Positions 1 to 8,443 of a stretch of DNA of 64,000 nt are shown piece after piece. Positions within the stretch are counted from its first letter, which is position 1. Every line of letters starts with the position of its first letter. The notes beneath the pieces are model-generated. The model searched no databases, was not told where the DNA came from, and saw only the letters and a list, made by a program, of their open reading frames with translations. Source of the DNA: VYFG01 sp965248685 (GTDB taxonomy: Bacteria > Pseudomonadota > Gammaproteobacteria > Arenicellales > Poriferihabitantaceae). The translations under genes and the position numbers were made by a program. Location: contig CBDFKC010000004.1 of assembly GCA_965248685.1 (NCBI GenBank), positions 620,001 to 684,000 of the forward strand, given 5' to 3'.

Positions 1-857
1 GGGAGATTGGCATGGTTTTCCAGAACTATGCGTTATTTCCCCACCTCTCTGTGTTTGAAAATCTCGCCTATCCGCTGATAGTGCGAAAAATGAGCAAGTC
101 GGAAATTGATCAGCGAGTGAACAAAGCTCTAGATATGGTTCAGCTTGGTGAATTTGGTGGACGCCGGCCAGGGCAGCTTTCTGGTGGACAGCAGCAGCGG
201 GTCGCGGTAGCCCGGGCTCTGGTGTTTGAACCCAAGCTGGTTTTAATGGACGAACCCCTGGGGGCACTAGATAAACAGCTGCGGGAACAAATGCAGTATG
301 AAATCAAACATATTCACGAAAATCTTGGGGTTACAGTTGTTTATGTAACCCATGACCAATCTGAAGCGTTAACCATGTCCAATCGGGTCTGCGTATTCGA
401 TGATGGCGTAGTACAGCAGCTGGCGCCGCCAGACGTATTGTATGAGCAGCCAGAAAATGCATTTGTCGCCCAGTTTATCGGCGAAAATAATACTTTACTC
501 GGTAAGGTTGTTGCCCTTGACGGCGAAACCTGTGATGTACAGGTTGATACCGGAGAGGTTATCAAGTCGAAAGCAATTAAGATTGCTGGTGTAGACAGCA
601 GAACCACATTGTCGCTGCGTCCTGAGCGGGTAACTATTGAGCCGGATGCCGGACAATGTCCAAATAATATTCAGGGGGAAGTAAGAGAACTCATTTATCT
701 GGGAGACCATATCCGGGCGCGGCTGGCTTTATGCGGTCAGGATGAATTTATTGTAAAAGTACCAAACTCGGCAACCCATAGCCAGCTGGTCGAAGGGCAT
801 ACGGTTAATGTCGGCTGGCAAGCCGATGATTGTCGTGCACTGGATGCCCCGGCATGA
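1..857 (+). CDS. Polyamine-type ABC transporter ATP-binding protein (5' partial)
   Basis: Cytoplasmic ATPase that would power the importer encoded by the next three genes. The reading frame is open to the left edge (Glu-Ile-Gly precede the first ATG at 12), so the start and the Walker A motif lie outside the window. Visible motifs in order are the Q-loop (VFQNYALFP), the ABC signature (LSGGQQQRVAVARAL), Walker B (LVLMDEPLGALD) and the H-loop (THD). A C-terminal TOBE-like region of about 100 residues follows. Layout and motifs match PotA/FbpC-type ATPases; the polyamine class is inferred from the neighbouring permeases and binding protein. Ligand specificity cannot be read from the sequence. 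Confidence 0.93.
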   Translation, partial: EIGMVFQNYALFPHLSVFENLAYPLIVRKMSKSEIDQRVNKALDMVQLGEFGGRRPGQLSGGQQQRVAVARALVFEPKLVLMDEPLGALDKQLREQMQYEIKHIHENLGVTVVYVTHDQSEALTMSNRVCVFDDGVVQQLAPPDVLYEQPENAFVAQFIGENNTLLGKVVALDGETCDVQVDTGEVIKSKAIKIAGVDSRTTLSLRPERVTIEPDAGQCPNNIQGEVRELIYLGDHIRARLALCGQDEFIVKVPNSATHSQLVEGHTVNVGWQADDCRALDAPA

Positions 858-909
858 TTTTTCACTGCCCATACGGTAATAATGTAACCAACGAAATTCC
901 GAGGTCACT

Positions 910-2172
910 ATGAATACAGCAACAGGGACACAACCGGAGTCCATCATGATTAACGGCGTTCCGCTAAGAGATCAGTTAGCCTATGCGGAACGTAAAAAGA
1001 AAACCACCGCGTTTTTAATGGTGGTGCCATTGCTCGCATTCATCATCTTTTCATTTGTCCTGCCGATTGGCAATATGCTATTCCGCAGCGTTGATAATCC
1101 ACGGATGGTTTCGTTGATGCCGGTGCTGGTTGAGAATATGGCGGACTGGGATGGTAAAGAAGTACCCACCGAGGAGACCTTCCAGATTGCTTTTGAAGAG
1201 ATCAAGAAAAATATCGAAACGGGGGATATTGGCAAGGTCGCCAATCATGTGAACTACGGAATGTCGGGCGCCAGGAGTCTGTTTCTCAAGTCCAAAAGAA
1301 AGTTCAAGAAAATTACTGCACCTCCCTTTAAGGAGCAGATGATCGAAGCGGATAAGCGCTGGGGAAATCTGGAAACCTGGCAGGTTATCAAATCGGTTAG
1401 TGATCCGATTACTTCGCAATACTTCCTGAATGCGCTGGATCGGTCCTACGACGCCGACAACAATATTATTCAACAACCCAAAGAAAAGCGAATATACGTG
1501 ACATTATTTGTCCGTACCCTTTGGATTAGTACCCTGGTAACATTTTTAACGCTATTGCTTGGCTATCCTATTGCCTATTTGATTTCCACTACGCCGCCGA
1601 GAATTAGTAATCTGCTAATCATTATGGTGTTGTTGCCGTTCTGGACTTCTTTACTGGTTAGAACAACTTCGTGGATTGTGCTTCTCCAGACTCAGGGGGT
1701 TCTGAACGATATTATGGTCTGGGCCGGAATAGTCAGCGAGGACGGCCGAATTCAGATGATCTACAATTTAAATGGCACCCTGGTGGCCATGACCCAGATA
1801 CTGTTGCCATTTATGGTTTTGCCAATGTACAGCGTAATGAAAACCATTCCATTATCCCAGTTGCGAGCTTCCCAGTCTTTGGGCGCTACGCCGTTCAGGA
1901 CATTCTTCAAAATTTTCTGGCCACAATCCATACCCGGTATCGGTGCAGGGGGGCTGTTGGTGTTTGTGTTGTCCGTGGGTTATTACATAACTCCGGCATT
2001 GGTTGGCGGTGCTTCCGGTCAGATGATCAGTAACCAGATCGCATTTCATATGCGTAGCTCGCTTAACTGGGGGTTGGCAGCGGCCATGGGGACAATATTG
2101 CTCGCAGGCGTTATGGTACTTTACTGGATTTATGACCGGGTAGTCGGCATAGATAATATGAAACTCGGTTAA
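910..2172 (+). CDS. ABC transporter permease, PotB type with large periplasmic insert
   Basis: First inner-membrane permease of the importer, 420 aa. One membrane segment lies at about residues 33-58. A soluble, charged stretch of about 130 residues follows (roughly 61-193), and then the usual membrane core with a binding-protein-dependent transport signature (SQSLGATPFRTFFKIFWP) that docks on the ATPase. PotB proteins are usually nearer 280-300 aa, so the insert is the unusual part; it would face the periplasm and could touch the binding protein. A ribosome binding site (gagg) lies just upstream of the ATG at 910. The gene is in an operon with the ATPase (52 bp gap) and the second permease (17 bp gap). 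Confidence 0.9.
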   Translation: MNTATGTQPESIMINGVPLRDQLAYAERKKKTTAFLMVVPLLAFIIFSFVLPIGNMLFRSVDNPRMVSLMPVLVENMADWDGKEVPTEETFQIAFEEIKKNIETGDIGKVANHVNYGMSGARSLFLKSKRKFKKITAPPFKEQMIEADKRWGNLETWQVIKSVSDPITSQYFLNALDRSYDADNNIIQQPKEKRIYVTLFVRTLWISTLVTFLTLLLGYPIAYLISTTPPRISNLLIIMVLLPFWTSLLVRTTSWIVLLQTQGVLNDIMVWAGIVSEDGRIQMIYNLNGTLVAMTQILLPFMVLPMYSVMKTIPLSQLRASQSLGATPFRTFFKIFWPQSIPGIGAGGLLVFVLSVGYYITPALVGGASGQMISNQIAFHMRSSLNWGLAAAMGTILLAGVMVLYWIYDRVVGIDNMKLG

Positions 2173-2189
2173 TAACAGGAGAATTAATT

Positions 2190-3071
2190 ATGGCTGCATT
2201 ACCTGCTTATACCGGACCGCTTGGGCGAATCTGGCATTACACCTTTTTGGTTATCTGCGGATTGGTATTTTTCGTATTGATGGCACCCATTATGGTGATT
2301 GTGCCACTGTCGTTTAACGCTGAGCCCTATTTCACGTTTTCCGAGGCTATGGTTAGGCTCGACCCCGCGGCGTATTCGACACGTTGGTATCAAGACGTGC
2401 TCGGCATTGGTGAAGGCACTGGTTCAAACCGCGGACACGAATGGGCGTTCGCGGCTCGTAATAGTATTGTGATCGCGATTTTTGCGACGTTGCTGGCGAC
2501 CACTATCGGGACCATGGCTGCGGTGGGATTAAGTCGTCCCCATATGCCTTATCGGCGCCAGATTATGGCGCTATTAATTTCGCCGTTAATCGTACCGATC
2601 ATTATTACCGCGGCGGGAATGTTTTTCTTTTACTCCAAAGTAGGATTAGCCTATTCGCACCTCGGTGTAGTGTTGGCTCACGCGACTATCGGAACACCCT
2701 TCGTGGTAATTACGGTTACCGCAACCCTGGTTGGTTTTGATGAAACACTGATTCGGGCGTCAGCCAGTCTGGGTGCGCAACCTCTAAGAACTTTTTTCAA
2801 GGTTATCTTGCCTTTGATAACACCTGGAATTGTTTCCGGTGCGTTGTTTGCCTTTATCACTTCGTTTGATGAAGTTGTGCTGATATATTTTCTCGCGGAC
2901 GCCGATCAAAAGACTATTCCTATTCAAATGTGGTCTGGATTACGTCAACAAATCAGCCCGAGTATTCTCGCGGTAGCAACCTTGTTGATTACATTTTCGG
3001 TGATTCTGTTAATCGCGGTGGAAATGTTGCGCCGGCGCAGTGAGCGCATGCGCGGCATGTCACCGGTCTAG
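2190..3071 (+). CDS. ABC transporter permease, PotC type
   Basis: Second inner-membrane permease, 293 aa, usual length for the PotC/PotI family. About six hydrophobic segments are visible, with the EAA-type loop ASASLGAQPLRTFFKVILP near residues 190-208 that contacts the ATPase. It pairs with the PotB-type permease 17 bp upstream; a strong AGGAG ribosome binding site precedes the ATG. The order ATPase, permease, permease, binding protein is the standard potABCD order. The 300 bp gap before the binding-protein gene suggests that gene may have its own promoter. Confidence 0.92.
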   Translation: MAALPAYTGPLGRIWHYTFLVICGLVFFVLMAPIMVIVPLSFNAEPYFTFSEAMVRLDPAAYSTRWYQDVLGIGEGTGSNRGHEWAFAARNSIVIAIFATLLATTIGTMAAVGLSRPHMPYRRQIMALLISPLIVPIIITAAGMFFFYSKVGLAYSHLGVVLAHATIGTPFVVITVTATLVGFDETLIRASASLGAQPLRTFFKVILPLITPGIVSGALFAFITSFDEVVLIYFLADADQKTIPIQMWSGLRQQISPSILAVATLLITFSVILLIAVEMLRRRSERMRGMSPV

Positions 3072-3373
3072 AAAACTCGATTAAGGCGGAGAATTTACCA
3101 CAAAAATCTGAAACAGCAGGTAGCGCTGACGCAGCATCGAGTAGCGTGGTTGCATGCTTTTGCAGCAAATATACAGGTGAACCAAACCAATTTAGAACCA
3201 ATAACTTAATTTGATGTAATAATTAGCAGGTAGGTCGCGTTTCGGCTGGATATATTCCTGAAATTTAGGTAAATTTCCTGCTAGTTAGTATCTGATTGAA
3301 TCTTTCGCGTCCGATATTAATCGGTATTTTCTTTTTATTTATTCCTACAATTAAACACTCTCTGGAGATTTTT
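3072..3373 (+). other. Intergenic region before the binding-protein gene
   Basis: About 300 bases with no convincing gene. The last third is AT-rich and is the likely place for a promoter or leader for the abundant binding protein, but I could not pick a clear -35/-10 pair. A near-palindrome (cctgaaatttagg) sits at 3257-3269; its meaning is unknown. Confidence 0.4.
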
Positions 3374-4450
3374 ATGCGTTATACAAAACCAACTATCGCT
3401 CTTTCAACAGCGGTTCTGGGACTCGGTTTGATGGGTTCCGGTGCATTCGCTGCTGACAAGATCACTTTCGTTTCATGGGGCGGCGCTTATACCGCCAGCC
3501 AGGTGAAGGCCTGTATCGAACCTTACCAGGCTAAGACTGGTCAGGAATTCAACATCGTTGACTACAACGGTGGACTTGCAGAAGTTCGTACCCAGGTTGA
3601 AGCAAACAACGTTCAATGGGACATCGTCGATCAGACTCCTCAAGACGCCATTCGTGGTTGTGATGAAGGACTGTACGAAGTACTTGATCACTCGCAGTGG
3701 GAACCTGCCGCTGATGGTACCCCTGCTGTTGACGATTTCGTAGACGGTGCGTTGAGCGAATGCTATGTGGGAAATATCTCATGGGCAACCGTTCCTGCAT
3801 ACGATACTACTAAATTTGATGGTGCCGGTCCTGAGACTATGGCCGATTTCTGGGATACCACTAAATTTCCGGGTCGTCGTGGCCTGCGTAAAGTACCTCG
3901 GGTTAACCTTGAGTGGGCACTGATGGCCGATGGCGTTGCCAACGAAGAAATCTACTCAACTCTTTCTACTCCTGAAGGTGTTGATCGGGCTTTCGCCAAG
4001 TTAGACGAGATCAAAGACCAGGTTGTTTGGTGGGAAGCTGGTGCACAGCCTCCACAAATGTTGGCGGACGGTGAGGTTGTTATGACCACTGCCTACAATG
4101 GTCGACTGTTCAATGCCATGTACAAAGAGAAGAAGCCTTTTGAAATTATGTGGGGTCCTCAGGTATTCGATATCGATACCTATGTTGTGGTTAAGAACTC
4201 ACCAAACAAGCAAGCTGCAATGGACTTCCTGAAGTTCTGCACTAGCGCAGAAGCTTTGGCTGACACAACCAACTACATCTCTTACGGCCCACTGCGAAAG
4301 TCTTCAACCCCTTTCGTAAACCCCGATATCCTGCCTCATCTGCCAACCGCTCCTGATAACTTCAAGACCGCGTTGACCTATGACATCGATTTCTGGGCAG
4401 ACAATGCTGACTCATTGACCGACCGTTTCAACGCCTGGTTGGCCCAGTAA
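3374..4450 (+). CDS. Polyamine-type ABC transporter substrate-binding protein
   Basis: Periplasmic solute receptor of the importer, 358 aa, PotD/PotF family by layout. The start at 3374 is chosen because a ribosome binding site (ctggag) lies just before it and the protein then opens with a clean signal peptide: basic start, hydrophobic core, GSGAFA then Ala-Asp. A longer in-frame start at 3296 would bury that signal. The mature protein begins with the family pattern ITFVSWGGAYT and contains the typical NGGLAEVRTQVE and SPNKQAAMDFLKF segments. A terminator follows within 25 bp. The ligand is probably a polyamine or a related cation, inferred from family only. Confidence 0.92.
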   Translation: MRYTKPTIALSTAVLGLGLMGSGAFAADKITFVSWGGAYTASQVKACIEPYQAKTGQEFNIVDYNGGLAEVRTQVEANNVQWDIVDQTPQDAIRGCDEGLYEVLDHSQWEPAADGTPAVDDFVDGALSECYVGNISWATVPAYDTTKFDGAGPETMADFWDTTKFPGRRGLRKVPRVNLEWALMADGVANEEIYSTLSTPEGVDRAFAKLDEIKDQVVWWEAGAQPPQMLADGEVVMTTAYNGRLFNAMYKEKKPFEIMWGPQVFDIDTYVVVKNSPNKQAAMDFLKFCTSAEALADTTNYISYGPLRKSSTPFVNPDILPHLPTAPDNFKTALTYDIDFWADNADSLTDRFNAWLAQ

Positions 4451-4472
4451 GTCTAAACATCTGAGATGTTTA

Positions 4473-4498
4473 AAAGGCGGGCATTGCCCGCCTTTTTT
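4473..4498 (+). terminator. Rho-independent terminator of the ABC importer operon
   Basis: A GC-rich hairpin (aaggcgggc, loop att, gcccgcctt) is followed by a run of T. It starts 23 bp after the stop of the binding-protein gene, so it ends that transcript. Confidence 0.9.
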
Positions 4499-4513
4499 AT
4501 GGCCAGGACGGCC

Positions 4514-4942
4514 TGTATCTCGCGGCCGCATGGACCGACAATCGATCCTTCACTGTCGGCATTTCCGCCGTCCATGGCGGTCATGCGAAAGAGCGAGGCG
4601 GAGTTTCAACAAAGTTCACCAGAAACACTAGTCCAATAACCTACCAGACCAGAGTCTGTATCCCGCGGTCGCATGGACCGACAATCGATCCTTCACTGTC
4701 GGCATTTCCGCCGTCCATGGCGGTCATTCGAAAGAGCGGGGCGGAGTACCCGCAAAGTTCACCAGCAACACTAGTCCAATAACCTGCCAGACCAGAGTCT
4801 GTATCTCGCGGTCGCATGGACCGACAATCGATCCTTCACTGCCGGCATTTCCGCCGTCCATGGCGGTCATGCGAAAGAGCGAGGCGGAGTTTCAACAAAG
4901 ATCACCAGTGACACTAGTCTACAGACCAACCAGACCAGGGCA
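4514..4942. repeat. Three tandem 143-bp repeats, each with a nested inverted repeat
   Basis: Three copies begin at 4514, 4657 and 4800, exactly 143 bp apart, each opening with tgtatc(t/c)cgcgg. Copies 1 and 2 differ at roughly a dozen positions; copy 3 diverges most at its 3' end. Each holds a 61-bp imperfect inverted repeat (4527-4587 in copy 1): cgcatggaccg pairs with cggtcatgcg apart from one bulged base. Inside it are smaller dyads (ccgaca/tgtcgg and ccgcc/ggcgg). No open reading frame of note crosses the repeats. The array looks like a REP/BIME-type intergenic element; just after it the motif gtgtcaggcacc occurs at about 4954-4965. No transposase is present. Confidence 0.85.
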
Positions 4943-5094
4943 CGTAGCGCCGTGTCAGGCACCTTTTCCCTATATTGGTAGTTAGTCTATAAAAGCAAAA
5001 TATTGTGAAGAGTTGGAGAGTGAAAGTGATACGCTAGGTTGTACCTTAGCCTTTTATATAAGTCATAAAATACTAAACCACGAGAGCAATTGTT

Positions 5095-5496
5095 ATGAAA
5101 GAGATATTTGGAATTAATCATATAGGTATTCGAGTGTCTGATTTAGCCAAAGCAAGAAAATTTTACGAACAGCTTGGCTTCAAATTTCTTGTTGGGCCAA
5201 TTGGTCCGGAACCTGTCGCTATTATGGAACACGCTTCGGGTGTAAATATAAACCTCATACTTAATGCGGACTCAGGCCATTCTGAAAACATCCTAATGGA
5301 CGTTCCCGATAAATATCCAGGTTACACTCATATGGCCTTGGACGTAACGGCTATGGAAGACGTCGAAGCGGGAATTCGAAAGTTGGGCATCGAGATCACA
5401 GAGGGACCAATGACCTTGCCTGATGGTGGAGTAATGTTGTTTATCCGTGACCAAGATAGAAACGTGATCGAGTTTCATCAACGACCATCATCATAG
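5095..5496 (+). CDS. VOC family protein (glyoxalase/dioxygenase fold)
   Basis: Small cytoplasmic protein, 133 aa, one vicinal-oxygen-chelate domain. It opens with INHIGIRVSDLAKARKFY, the usual first strand with a metal-ligand histidine, and ends with VIEFHQ, which supplies the terminal glutamate. A middle segment (YTHMALDVTAMEDV) gives the second half of the fold with its histidine. These are the positions of metal ligands in glyoxalase I-like enzymes, so catalytic activity is plausible; the substrate is unknown. It is a single gene with no partner nearby. A weak ribosome binding site (gagag) precedes the ATG. Confidence 0.87.
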   Translation: MKEIFGINHIGIRVSDLAKARKFYEQLGFKFLVGPIGPEPVAIMEHASGVNINLILNADSGHSENILMDVPDKYPGYTHMALDVTAMEDVEAGIRKLGIEITEGPMTLPDGGVMLFIRDQDRNVIEFHQRPSS

Positions 5497-5622
5497 CCAG
5501 CAAATACGTCAATATTGCCCCCAACAAATCCAGGCGAAGAAGCGAAAGCAGCGCTGTCCTTCAGCCTAAAGCTGCAGTCCGAGTTTGTACGGTGAAAATA
5601 CTAGAGAGCTTCTGATCAAAAC

Positions 5623-5790
5623 ATGAACGAACATCTTGAGTCCAAAATAATCAACCTCTACGTTGGAAAACTTGGCAATATCGCGCGGCGACCGACCGCT
5701 GCTATTGCCCGCGCTTCCCGCCTTGATCTTGATCATTTTGAATCTCAATCTGGTTCGCCCAGTTTTAATCAGAGGCTCCCCAGAGTTTAA
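5623..5790 (+). CDS. Possible small protein, 55 aa, unknown
   Basis: An ATG-started frame of 55 codons ends 5 bp before the DUF3024 gene in the same direction. It reads as a basic N-terminal half (KIINLYVGKLGNIARRP) and a polar tail. I recognise no family, and the ribosome binding site is weak (gagag about 15 bp upstream). It may be a real leader gene, a remnant, or chance. The overlapping minus-strand frame here looks no better. Confidence 0.25.
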   Translation: MNEHLESKIINLYVGKLGNIARRPTAAIARASRLDLDHFESQSGSPSFNQRLPRV

Positions 5791-5795
5791 TTAAA

Positions 5796-6143
5796 ATGTC
5801 CCTGAGTAAATTTGAGATAAAACGAGCCGAGAAAATCGTTTCAACTTTCATTGAGCGAATTCGGCCGCCCCAACGTATTAGAGAGCAGTTAGACTATGGT
5901 TATCGTATAGAAAACCAGAGTGTGGAAATTTTTGGTGTTCGCCCTGTATGGAATAACTCCTCGAAACAAATCGAAGAAAAAGTTGCCAGAACGACGTATG
6001 TTAAGAAAGACAAAGTTTGGAAAATATACTGGATGCGGGCTGATCTGAAATGGCATCGTTACGAACCTTATCCCACCGCAAATAATTTGGAGGAATTTTT
6101 GGGTGTGGTTGAGAAAGATGCGCATGGGTGTTTCTTTGGATAG
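5796..6143 (+). CDS. DUF3024 family protein
   Basis: Cytoplasmic protein of 115 aa, full length for DUF3024. Family features seen are the N-terminal helix with RPPQRIREQLDYGYRIE, the central VRPVWNN, the conserved KVWKIYWMRADLKWHRYEP block and the ending VVEKDAHGCFFG. No function is established for the family. It follows the 55-codon frame by 5 bp and precedes the sulfotransferase by 15 bp, so it may be co-transcribed with both. The region is AT-richer than its surroundings. Confidence 0.85.
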   Translation: MSLSKFEIKRAEKIVSTFIERIRPPQRIREQLDYGYRIENQSVEIFGVRPVWNNSSKQIEEKVARTTYVKKDKVWKIYWMRADLKWHRYEPYPTANNLEEFLGVVEKDAHGCFFG

Positions 6144-6158
6144 TAAGAATACTATGGT

Positions 6159-6932
6159 GTGGTGAAGAAACAATCGTATATTATCTGTGCAACGCCCCGA
6201 AGTGGTACTACATTACTGTGCGATTTGCTTGCCGATACAGGGGTAGCCGGGCGTCCTGATTCGTTTTTCCGGCGCCAATCAATTAGTTGGTGGACCAATT
6301 ATTTGGGGGTGTCGACCACAAACTGGCGCGACGAATATGAATTTGACCAAGAATATTTGGCAACTACCTATCAAGAGGGGGCGGGAGGAACTTCAATTTT
6401 TGGGATGCGTTTGATGTGGGAACACGTTAATTATCTGTCGAAAAGGCTAGATGTTTATTTCCCTGGACTAAGTAGTGATTGTGCGCGTTTTCAAGCAGCA
6501 TTTGGATCAATTTGCTTTGTCCATCTTTCACGCGAAGACAAGGCAGCACAGGCTGTTTCGCGTATTAAGGCTGAGCAGACAGGCTTGTGGCACGTTGACG
6601 CCGATGGAGCTGAGCGCGAGCGACTTAAACCGGAAGAATCTCCGTTCTATAACGCGGAGGTTCTTTCGGCACAAATGGCAGAGTATGTGAGACATGACGC
6701 GGCATGGGTGAATTGGTTTGCCCAGCAAAAAATCCAGCCTGTAAACATTACCTACGAGGCGCTTTCCAGGAATCCCCAAACCACACTGGCGACGGTGTTA
6801 TCAGCCCTGGGTGTAAATCCTGCTATCGCAAAAACGGTTCAACCCAGAACGACAAGGATGGCGAACAGCGAGAATCGGAGATGGGTAGCTCGTCTCCAAA
6901 TGGAGAAATCTATTGACAAACTGCCAACATAG
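6159..6932 (+). CDS. Stf0-type sulfotransferase
   Basis: Predicted PAPS-dependent sulfotransferase, 257 aa, usual Stf0 length. The 5'-phosphosulfate loop is near the N-terminus (CATPRSGTTLLCDLLADTG), followed by the Stf0-typical GRPDSFFRRQ segment. A central FVHLSREDKAAQAVS supplies the 3'-phosphate binding Arg/Ser pattern. The C-terminal part (YEALSRNPQTTLATVLSALG, then ENRRWVARLQ) is also family-like. In mycobacteria Stf0 sulfates trehalose; the acceptor here is unknown. The start is a GTG (two GTG codons in a row) with no strong ribosome binding site. No sulfate-activation genes are nearby. Confidence 0.85.
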   Translation: MVKKQSYIICATPRSGTTLLCDLLADTGVAGRPDSFFRRQSISWWTNYLGVSTTNWRDEYEFDQEYLATTYQEGAGGTSIFGMRLMWEHVNYLSKRLDVYFPGLSSDCARFQAAFGSICFVHLSREDKAAQAVSRIKAEQTGLWHVDADGAERERLKPEESPFYNAEVLSAQMAEYVRHDAAWVNWFAQQKIQPVNITYEALSRNPQTTLATVLSALGVNPAIAKTVQPRTTRMANSENRRWVARLQMEKSIDKLPT

Positions 6933-7093
6933 ATAATCCGTTTAGTTGAATCGCTGACAGTTAAAATATAAAGTAGTATCATTGACATTCGTCAACGGCC
7001 TGATTGGTACCTTATCAAGTGCTATCATAGCCTCCTATGTGCCAAGGGTAGCATTCAAGCCGATGGCTTGTTTGTACTTTGAGGAAATCAAAT

Positions 7094-7537
7094 ATGGATA
7101 TTGAAATAGTAGAAATCCCATTGTGTTTGAATCTTTACGGGGTGTCTGGAAAAGTTGGAGGTGAAAATCTGGATATTTCTAGTTTGGGGTTTAACCTGAT
7201 GAACACTATGTGGAATGTAATCGGATCCAATGAACAGAAAAACAAGGGAATTAATCATTGGGTGTATCAAGACGCCAACAGTTTATTTGTTGGGGTTGAA
7301 TTAATTGGAGAATTGAACAAGGAAACCGGTCTCGTAGAAAACGAAATTAGTATTCCAAGGTATGCAGCGTACAAACATATTGGAGAATACCGTGAGCTTG
7401 GATCTGTACATTCAGCCATACACAATTTTCTGAAGAAGAATAAAATTAGATCTTGTTATCCTTATTTGGAGATTTACGGTCACTGGACAGAGGACTCTTC
7501 CAAGCTGGAAACCAATGTGATAGTTGGTATAGCTTAG
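7094..7537 (+). CDS. GyrI-like / AraC effector-binding domain protein
   Basis: Stand-alone small-molecule-binding domain, 147 aa, of the GyrI-like (SOUL/BacT) superfamily. Typical features are the N-terminal IEIVEIP strand, the central LFVGVELIG segment, the ISIPRYAAYKHIGEYRELGS strand-turn and the C-terminal PYLEIYGHW. The start at 7094 follows a gagg ribosome binding site; a TTG at 7079 in frame is less likely. There is no DNA-binding domain attached and no AraC partner nearby, so it may bind a ligand or, like E. coli GyrI, another protein. Confidence 0.75.
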   Translation: MDIEIVEIPLCLNLYGVSGKVGGENLDISSLGFNLMNTMWNVIGSNEQKNKGINHWVYQDANSLFVGVELIGELNKETGLVENEISIPRYAAYKHIGEYRELGSVHSAIHNFLKKNKIRSCYPYLEIYGHWTEDSSKLETNVIVGIA

Positions 7538-7695
7538 ATAAGCAAAAAAGCTCTGGAATTAACCCGAGGTCGAAACCAGGGGTATTCACAGGCCCATTGG
7601 TTGATGTTAATAGTTGCTGAAATTTGTTCCACCCAGAGAAATATCAGGAGTGGTTAATTATCAGGGTTCAACACTTCAAAGATTTGGATGGAAAT

Positions 7696-8208
7696 ATGTC
7701 AATCACTATTAGAACAGCAGATGAAAATGATCTTGTCCAATTAACTTCAATCATAAACGAGATTATTGAGATTGGTGGGACTACGGCATTCGAGAAAACG
7801 CTGAGTGAAGATCAGTTTAGGACTTACTATATAACCGGCCAAAACTGTATTAGCTGCTTGCTGGCAGAAGATAATCATGGACTGGTGGTGGGGTTCCAAA
7901 GCCTGTCCAGTCATCCAGAGCTGCCGGATTCCTGGGCGGATATCGCTACATTTGCCCGGGTAAATCCAAAGTCCCCGGGGGTTGGAACGAAACTCTTCCA
8001 AGAGACCCTTGAATTTGCCCGTTGCAGCAAAATCGAATATATAAATGCGAAGATCAGAGAAGATAACAAGTCGGGGCTTGGTTATTACTCTAAGATGGGG
8101 TTTGAAACCTATTCAGTTGAGGAGAAAGTACCGCTACAAGATGGAACTCCGGTCAATCGTATTTCAAAAAAGTTTGAGGTGAGTGCTTCACTAGTGGCTG
8201 ATCTGTAA
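7696..8208 (+). CDS. GNAT family N-acetyltransferase
   Basis: Cytoplasmic acetyltransferase of 170 aa. It begins with the usual GNAT strand (ITIRTADENDLVQLTSIIN). The acetyl-CoA loop region VNPKSPGVGTKLFQETLEFA is followed by the late motif NKSGLGYYSKMGFETYSVEE. This pattern resembles the phosphinothricin/methionine-sulfoximine acetyltransferase-like branch, but the substrate cannot be assigned. The ATG at 7696 has a ggatgga ribosome binding site; a TTG at 7624 in frame would add 24 residues without domain similarity. It is the last gene of the 5-8.2 kb accessory strip and converges with the SDR gene. Confidence 0.85.
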   Translation: MSITIRTADENDLVQLTSIINEIIEIGGTTAFEKTLSEDQFRTYYITGQNCISCLLAEDNHGLVVGFQSLSSHPELPDSWADIATFARVNPKSPGVGTKLFQETLEFARCSKIEYINAKIREDNKSGLGYYSKMGFETYSVEEKVPLQDGTPVNRISKKFEVSASLVADL

Positions 8209-8443
8209 ATGTAAATACCGCACTTGACCTTAACTGGGTTAACTTAGTGCCATTCGGGGTGCAATTCGGGACAGACCACGCTTTCTTTATCAATTTACCC
8301 CTGGGGTTCAGTCATACAGTAGCGCAATTCTTGATTTCTGAATAGAGCCCGTCCTCCAGATATTTCCGCGGTAACATCTTTCCTAATTGATGAGGCTAAG
8401 TTCGAGCATATTATTCAGATTGCCGAGGTTCTCCAGCCATTTT

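Noticed and set aside
4514..4942. CRISPR array
   Set aside because: The repeats are 143 bp long and directly adjacent, with no short repeats separated by unique spacers and no cas genes.
5566..5748. Minus-strand 60-codon frame
   Set aside because: No motif or ribosome binding site; the plus-strand 55-codon frame at the same place fits the direction of the neighbours better.
5095..8208. Integron gene-cassette array
   Set aside because: Gaps after each gene were read for attC features; none has paired RYYYAAC/GTTRRRY core sites, and there is no integrase. The sequence after the VOC gene (cccccaacaaatccaggc) only looks similar on one side.
8224..8248. Second MerR-type promoter (ttgacc followed by ttaactgggttaa)
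   Set aside because: A dyad is present but no -10 box is found at the required distance and no gene follows on the plus strand.
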